Below are positions 14,136 to 17,153 of a DNA stretch of 17,153 nucleotides, in pieces; position 1 is the stretch's first letter, and every line of letters begins with the position of its first letter. The notes below the pieces were generated by a model. It was not told the DNA's origin. It ran no database searches and saw nothing but the letters and a program-made list of their open reading frames with translations. A program made the position numbers and the translations under genes. Location: the NCBI GenBank assembly GCA_052390035.1, contig JBQTHI010000170.1, positions 1-17,153 on the forward strand. Reading direction: 5' to 3'. This DNA is from JBQTHI01 sp052390035 (lineage in GTDB: Bacteria; Actinomycetota; Acidimicrobiia; Spongiisociales; ZC4RG35).

Positions 14136-14672
14136 TTAACCGGAGCCGTTGTTGAATCTGCCTCCGATCAACACCGTTAACGAACCATCTATCTGAGCCG
14201 AAGCAACCAGACCAACCGCATTCTCGGGAAGGGCCACCAGGCCGTTGTTGCCGGTGAAACCATCCGTGGAGAGCGTCCTCACCACCACTCCAGGGACAAC
14301 CTGAGGATCGGTCCTACCCACCACCAAGCGGACGTCCGTGCCAGGACTGGTTCCCTCCGGGAGTGATACTGCCAGCGCCCACCAGCCGGGCGGCACGATG
14401 GGACCATGCCCAACGACGGCAGCGGATAACAGCTCCCCGGCGCCCAGATCCACCAAGGCCACCCCTGTGGGTTCGAACGAGGGAAGCAGCCCGGGTGGCG
14501 CTTCTCGCCATTCGATCATCACCTGTTCCAGCCACACCCCGGCCGCGATGTCAATGGCGGCGAAGGGACGAGGCACCGTGGGGTTAGGACGCAGCTCGAA
14601 GAACAATGCGATCAGAACGATGAAGACGGCCAGAACGCGTCGAACGTACGGAGGGCGACCGAGCCAAAACAC
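14136..14672 (-). CDS. membrane-anchored SAF-domain protein (CpaB-like N-terminal region)
   Basis: The 178-residue protein has a basic start (RRVL) and one N-terminal membrane helix at about 11-26. A SAF-like region follows at about 36-100: AAIDIAAGVWLE, then EPTGVALVDLGAGELLSAAVVG, then VPPGWWALAVSLPEGTSPGTDVRLVV. That order of segments (a signal anchor, 'A-A-x-D-I-x-A-G' and 'V-P-x-G-x-x-A-L-x-V') is seen in Flp pilus assembly CpaB/RcpC-like proteins, but no other pilus gene is in the window. The rest is predicted extracellular, with no recognised motif. GTG 14672 is preceded at 6 bases by a TACGTT box, so it is probably leaderless and the first gene of an operon with uppP. Its function is unknown; a role in the envelope is an inference from the anchor and the neighbour. 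Confidence 0.6.
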   Translation of the reverse strand: MFWLGRPPYVRRVLAVFIVLIALFFELRPNPTVPRPFAAIDIAAGVWLEQVMIEWREAPPGLLPSFEPTGVALVDLGAGELLSAAVVGHGPIVPPGWWALAVSLPEGTSPGTDVRLVVGRTDPQVVPGVVVRTLSTDGFTGNNGLVALPENAVGLVASAQIDGSLTVLIGGRFNNGSG

Positions 14673-14678
14673 GCCTCG

Positions 14679-14684
14679 AACGTA
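14679..14684 (-). promoter_or_regulatory. -10 box of the SAF-domain/uppP operon
   Basis: The - strand TACGTT (+ strand AACGTA) lies six bases before the GTG at 14672, the same geometry as at 6514, 11629 and 15097. Confidence 0.4.
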
Positions 14685-14723
14685 CCGAGCGAATTCGGGA
14701 TTGGGAAGGGGTTTGGCGGCGAG

Positions 14724-15002
14724 TCAGTCGGCCGCCGCGGCAGCCGGCGTCGTGTCCGACTTCGCCTTGTCGGACTTGGGGGTCTCCGCTTTTTCTTGGG
14801 TCGAGGACGGGCCCTCGTCTGACTTCTTACGAGAGTCGGTCACGTAGAACCCCGAACCCTTGAAGACCACCCCCCGAGGATGGAACACCTTTTCCACCCG
14901 CCCGCCGCACTCCTGGTGCTGGCGAAGGGGGCGAGCGGTGAAAGACTGGAAGACTTCGAAGTTGTTGCCGCATTTTTCGCAGCGGTATTCGTAAGTAGGC
15001 AC
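14724..15002 (-). CDS. FmdB-family zinc ribbon protein
   Basis: The start is taken as GTG 15002, giving a 92-residue protein that begins MPTYEYRCEKCG, the standard FmdB opening. A longer frame from 15092 adds 30 residues with no family character. The zinc ribbon is at about 8-45: CEKC (C8, C11) and, where CPxCGG is usual, HQECGG, so one of the four ligands is histidine rather than cysteine. KVFHPRGVVFKGSGFYVTDS follows, typical of actinobacterial members. The last 35 or so residues are a charged Lys/Ser/Thr/Ala-rich low-complexity tail. The family is regulatory or putative, with no assigned reaction. It lies 51 bases upstream of the SAF-domain gene on the same strand, and that gene has its own likely promoter. 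Confidence 0.82.
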   Translation of the reverse strand: MPTYEYRCEKCGNNFEVFQSFTARPLRQHQECGGRVEKVFHPRGVVFKGSGFYVTDSRKKSDEGPSSTQEKAETPKSDKAKSDTTPAAAAAD

Positions 15003-15096
15003 GTCTATAACCAGTGGTGAAGAGTCGGAACGAATCTTGATAACCCCGGGGTCGAGGGGTCCATTCCCCCCCGAGGTGGAGACCGCCGTCAACTCC

Positions 15097-15102
15097 TAAA
15101 CT
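15097..15102 (+). promoter_or_regulatory. -10 box of the plsY-galU-moeA operon
   Basis: TAAACT ends seven bases before the GTG at 15110 and there is no Shine-Dalgarno, so the message is probably leaderless. No -35 box is clear. Confidence 0.45.
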
Positions 15103-15109
15103 CGCACCC

Positions 15110-15709
15110 GTGGAATGGCTGACCGGCCTCGCAACGCTGGTCGTTGCCTATCTGATCGGAAGCATTGACTTTGCCGTTCTGGTTGGACGGATGAACGGGG
15201 TCGACATCCATCAGGTGGGGAGTGGCAACCCGGGGACCTCCAACGTATTACGCACCCTGGGCAGGGGACCGGCCGCCATGGTGTTCACCGGAGACACCCT
15301 GAAAGGGGTTATCGCCGCCGCCATCGGCACCTTTCTCATGAGCGAAACTCCGGTTTCGGCCTGGACGTTGGCGGCGGGGTTGGCGGCGGTGCTCGGCCAC
15401 TGCTACCCGATCTACCACCGATTCAAAGGCGGCAAAGGGGTGGCCACCGGTGGGGGAGTGCTCCTTTTCGCGATACCAGTGGCCGGTCTGATTCTCGCCG
15501 TCGTCTGGCTCCTTATCGCTCGCCTAACCAGGGTCGCCTCGATGGCATCGCTGACGGTTGTGTTGCTCTCCGTCCCGGTTTCGATCTGGCAAGGAGTGAC
15601 CGGATTCGCCCTGGTCTGGATGCTCGCCATACTGGCCCTGGTTATCTACCGCCATCGTGGGAACATATCCCGGATTGTGGGCCGGAGTGAGCGGAGGGTG
15701 AGCCAGTGA
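15110..15709 (+). CDS. plsY: glycerol-3-phosphate acyltransferase
   Basis: The 199-residue integral membrane enzyme transfers an acyl group from acyl-phosphate to glycerol 3-phosphate, the first step of phospholipid synthesis. The three PlsY motifs are visible: SGNPGTSNVLRTLG (38-51), GHCYPIYHRFKGGKGVAT (96-113) and HRGNISRI near 182-189. Hydrophobic helices occur at about 5-25, 55-75, 83-98, 114-135 and 145-180. D62 and K65 in GDTLKG match the family. The GTG start follows a TAAACT box by seven bases. The stop overlaps the galU GTG (GTGA), so translation is coupled. A full-length member of the family. Confidence 0.92.
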   Translation: MEWLTGLATLVVAYLIGSIDFAVLVGRMNGVDIHQVGSGNPGTSNVLRTLGRGPAAMVFTGDTLKGVIAAAIGTFLMSETPVSAWTLAAGLAAVLGHCYPIYHRFKGGKGVATGGGVLLFAIPVAGLILAVVWLLIARLTRVASMASLTVVLLSVPVSIWQGVTGFALVWMLAILALVIYRHRGNISRIVGRSERRVSQ

Positions 15710-16485
15710 AGGTCGACGTTGCGATAATTCCCGCCGCCGGCCGCGGCACCAGGATGCGGCCTGCCACTCGTGTGGTGCCGAAGGCTTTGATCACGGTGAT
15801 CGACCGGCCGGCCGTCCAATACGTTGTGGAGGAGGCCGCCCGGGCCGGAGCCAAGGAGGTCTTGTTGATCGTCGACCTAGATGCCGGCCATCTGATCCAG
15901 CAACACTTCTTGCTCGAGGGCCGGCTGCCCGGCCTGGAGAAGGTCAAGATTCGGATGGTCGTGCAGGAGGAACCACTTGGGTTGGGTCATGCCGTCTTCG
16001 AGTCGGCCGAGGCGGTCGGTGACCGGCCATTCTTCTGCCTCCTGGCCGACAACATCGTCCGACCGGGTGCCGATGTCCTTCCTCTGCTGGCCCGGGCGGC
16101 GGGTTACGGGTCGGCTGTGTGCCTTCGTCAATTAATCCCTGAGTTCCTCTCCCGGTATGGCGTGGTGATGCCTGGTTCCGACATCGTCGAGGGCACCCTT
16201 GATGTTGCCGGCGCGGTGGAAAAGCCGAGCCCGACGGAAGCCCCCTCGAATCTGGGGCTGATCGGGCGTTATGTGTTCACGCCGGAGATATTCGACATCC
16301 TCGCCAAGTTGAGCCCAGGTCACGGCGGCGAGATCCAGCTCACGGATGCGATCGACGAGCTGGCGAAGAGAGGCCGCTGCCGTGGTTACGTCGCCGAGCA
16401 CGACCTGCTCGACATCGGTAATCCCGAGGGCCTGGTCGAAGCTACCAGGGTGCTCGGGGCGGAACGATTTCCCGATCTGGCCTGA
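15706..16485 (+). CDS. galU: UTP-glucose-1-phosphate uridylyltransferase family nucleotidyltransferase
   Basis: The 259-residue cytoplasmic nucleotidyltransferase makes UDP-glucose from UTP and glucose 1-phosphate for cell-envelope glycans. The nucleotide-binding loop IPAAGRGTRMRPATRVVPK is at 8-26, then VQYVVEEAARAGA, QEEPLGLGHAV at 87-97, the metal-binding LADN at 113-116 and a VEKPSP segment. These are GalU-type rather than RmlA-type motifs (PAVQYVVEE, QEEPLGLGHA). At 259 residues it is somewhat short for GalU (usually about 280-300). The start GTG 15706 overlaps the plsY stop; the stop overlaps the moeA ATG by one base. galU next to moeA is a common actinobacterial order. Confidence 0.85.
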   Translation: MKVDVAIIPAAGRGTRMRPATRVVPKALITVIDRPAVQYVVEEAARAGAKEVLLIVDLDAGHLIQQHFLLEGRLPGLEKVKIRMVVQEEPLGLGHAVFESAEAVGDRPFFCLLADNIVRPGADVLPLLARAAGYGSAVCLRQLIPEFLSRYGVVMPGSDIVEGTLDVAGAVEKPSPTEAPSNLGLIGRYVFTPEIFDILAKLSPGHGGEIQLTDAIDELAKRGRCRGYVAEHDLLDIGNPEGLVEATRVLGAERFPDLA

Positions 16486-17153
16486 TGCGACCGCTTCGGG
16501 AGGCGCAGGCCGACGTCTTTAGCCGACTGCCGCTACTCCCGGTCGTGTCGGTTCCTATCGGGGAGGCGCTGGGCCTGGTCCTGGCCGCTCCGTTGATCGC
16601 CGATGCTCCGGTCCCACCGTTCGCCAATTCGGCCATGGACGGATACGCGGTCCGGGCCGGCGATGTGATCTCGGTGCCGGTTGAATTACGGGTCGTCGAG
16701 GAGGTGGCGGCCGGTATGAACCCGACAACATCGGTCGATCCCGGCACCGCCATCAAAGTCATGACCGGAGCTCCTTTGCCCGAGGGGGCCGATGCGGTCG
16801 TACGGGTGGAGGACACTTCCCAAGAAGGAACCAGGGTGACGATACGGATCGGCGCTCCGGCCGGCACTGCGATCAGGCCGGCAGGCGGCGATGTCACGGC
16901 CGGTAGCACCGTGTTCAGCGCTGGGACCCGGCTGACCGCCGCCCATCTGGGGGTGATCGCCAACCTCGGTCAACCCACCGTGACGGTGAGAGCCCGACCA
17001 CGCGTTGCGCTTGCCTCCACCGGCGACGAACTGGTGCCGGTCGATGGGCCGCCGCTCGGCCCCGGTCAAATCCGCGACTCGAACCGGCCGATGCTGGCGG
17101 CCTCGTTAGCCGAGCTGGGAGCGATCGTGGTCGATCTCGGCCCGGTTCCCGAT
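16485..17153 (+). CDS. moeA: molybdopterin molybdenumtransferase (partial, runs off the window)
   Basis: The first 223 codons are present. The protein inserts molybdate into adenylylated molybdopterin. SAMDGYAV is at 49-56 (D52 equals the catalytic aspartate of this motif), MTGAPLPEGADAVVRVED at 93-110, IRPAGGDV at 130-137 (usually GED; the aspartate is kept), STGDELV at 178-184 and GQIRDSNRPML at 194-204. The start ATG overlaps the galU stop by one base (TGATG). The third domain of the protein lies outside the window. Confidence 0.93.
   Translation, partial: MRPLREAQADVFSRLPLLPVVSVPIGEALGLVLAAPLIADAPVPPFANSAMDGYAVRAGDVISVPVELRVVEEVAAGMNPTTSVDPGTAIKVMTGAPLPEGADAVVRVEDTSQEGTRVTIRIGAPAGTAIRPAGGDVTAGSTVFSAGTRLTAAHLGVIANLGQPTVTVRARPRVALASTGDELVPVDGPPLGPGQIRDSNRPMLAASLAELGAIVVDLGPVPD

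Overview
The window reads as a chromosomal segment of a GC-rich actinobacterium, most likely of the Acidimicrobiia type. This placement is an inference from dense GC-biased coding, frequent GTG starts, several apparently leaderless genes with a TANNNT box 6-9 bases before the start codon, an IlvG-like acetolactate synthase homologue, and plsY-galU-moeA and FmdB/SAF-protein groupings. There are no RNA genes, CRISPR arrays or classical insertion sequences, and no gene-free stretch above about 110 bases.

Positions 1-10528 form a polyamine/amine locus. A polyamine-type ABC importer (end of a binding protein, then ATPase and two permeases, all stop/start overlapped) runs on the + strand. Facing it on the - strand are an aldehyde dehydrogenase followed by an agmatinase-family ureohydrolase. 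Diverging from the dehydrogenase is a + strand operon of a class III PLP aminotransferase, a PuuB-like FAD amine oxidoreductase and a LysA-type PLP decarboxylase. Together these could import a polyamine or guanidino compound, remove urea, oxidise or transaminate the amine and oxidise the aldehyde. The exact substrate cannot be read from sequence.

Between the importer and the agmatinase sits the most unusual part: a winged-helix (AbiEi-like) plus DUF559/Vsr-like nuclease-domain gene at 3014-4054, flanked by two inverted copies (2917-2969 and 3909-3961) of a 53-base palindromic element. The second copy encodes the C-terminal tails of both convergent genes that meet there. The arrangement resembles a small nuclease gene bounded by hairpin ends and may be a mobile or REP-like module.

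Positions 10574-13269 hold a divergent pair sharing an overlapping bidirectional promoter: an AlkZ-like HTH_42 DNA glycosylase family protein (-) and an IlvG-like thiamine diphosphate enzyme (+). A tandem pair of hairpins (13286-13363) separates the latter from a convergent - strand group: a FmdB-type zinc ribbon protein, a SAF-domain membrane-anchored protein and undecaprenyl-diphosphatase UppP. From 15110 a + strand operon of plsY, galU and moeA (cut by the window edge) covers phospholipid synthesis, UDP-glucose synthesis and molybdenum cofactor synthesis.
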